NCBI RefSeq assembly: GCF_000718305.1
Contig: NZ_JOFQ01000003.1
Span: forward strand, 248,001 to 312,000
DNA length: 64,000 nucleotides
Direction: 5' to 3'
Source of the DNA: Streptomyces niger
GTDB lineage: Bacteria > Actinomycetota > Actinomycetes > Streptomycetales > Streptomycetaceae
Position 1 is the stretch's first letter, and each line of letters begins with the position of its first letter. The notes beneath the pieces are model-generated. The model did not search any database. It had not been told where the DNA came from and saw only the letters and a program-made list of their open reading frames with translations. Of the stretch, positions 63,700-64,000 are shown piece by piece. The position numbers were made by a program, and so were the translations under genes.

Positions 63700-64000
63700 A
63701 TGACTCAGGCCGACCAGCGTGCCGTGCGCACCCTCGTCTCCCCGCTCACCCTGGGCTCGCCGCGCGGCAAGGTCCTGTACTGGACCGTGTTCACCGGCGT
63801 GGTGCTCGCCTTCGCGCTGGCCTTCCTCTTCCCCGTGTACTGGATGGTCACCGGCGCGATGAAGTCGCCGGACGAGCTGGTGCGCACCCCGCCCACCCTC
63901 GTCCCCGAGTCCTGGCAGCTCACCGGTTACACCGACGCCTGGGAGCTGATGTCGCTGCCCCGGCACCTCTGGAACACCGTCGTCCAGGCCTCCGGTGCGT
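63700..64000 (+). CDS. ABC sugar permease (MalG-type), 3' part outside window
   Basis: The first ~100 codons are present after AAGGAGG: MTQADQRAVRTLVSPLTLGS, a first helix (FTGVVLAFALAFLFPVYWMV) and MKSPDELVRTPPTLVPESW, the typical start of MalG-type permeases. It reaches the window edge before the EAA loop. It pairs with the preceding permease. Confidence 0.9.
   Translation, partial: MTQADQRAVRTLVSPLTLGSPRGKVLYWTVFTGVVLAFALAFLFPVYWMVTGAMKSPDELVRTPPTLVPESWQLTGYTDAWELMSLPRHLWNTVVQASGA

Overview
The window looks like chromosomal DNA of Streptomyces or a close relative. GC content is very high, GTG starts and GTGA/ATGA overlaps are common, and it carries families typical of that genus: DUF6114/DUF6230, DUF2180, a secreted GH18 chitinase with DasR-type sites, adjacent lnt-ppm1, and leaderless promoters. 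No rRNA, tRNA, CRISPR array or intact transposase was seen.

Region 1 (1-15.7 kb) is ordinary chromosome. It holds an L-fuconate pathway block (MFS transporter, fucD, FCD regulator), hypothetical proteins, the DUF6114/DUF6230 pair, a chitinase, an acyl-CoA dehydrogenase, an Lrp regulator, an amidohydrolase and the lipoprotein/glycosylation pair lnt-ppm1. It ends in an fxsA gene whose 3' end is replaced by unrelated sequence.

Region 2 (about 15.7-47.5 kb) is the main item: a dormancy/hypoxia-type island. Its families match the mycobacterial DosR regulon and the Streptomyces Osd-type regulon: USPs, CBS-BON proteins, a Rip3-like site-2 protease, an Rv1733c-like membrane protein, an Acg-like nitroreductase, DUF1918/PNPOx and an OtsB1-like HAD. 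In its centre is a probable group 3b NAD(P)-linked [NiFe] hydrogenase (beta, a cyclic-nucleotide-domain protein, gamma, delta, alpha). Maturation genes hypD, hypE, hypF, hypC and an endopeptidase follow; hypA and hypB are not in the window. A GNAT/acyl-CoA-synthetase fusion, small membrane proteins, and a flavin/ferric-reductase module under an OmpR-type two-component system sit in the same island. Several transcription units carry an inverted GGGnC-n4-GnCCC-like motif, mostly 61-107 nt before the start codon, suggesting one DosR/OsdR-type regulator encoded elsewhere. Eroded genes (a USP fragment at the left edge, an ISL3-type transposase fragment in the middle) suggest insertion and decay.

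Region 3 (47.8-64 kb) is mainly secreted enzymes and saccharide use: a DUF305 lipoprotein, a frameshifted GH5 endoglycoceramidase-like gene, a PL1 pectate lyase, redox and deacetylase genes, and a probable alpha-1,3-glucan locus. That locus has a large GH87-like enzyme divergent from a LacI regulator, a sugar-binding lipoprotein and two ABC permeases; the second permease runs off the window.
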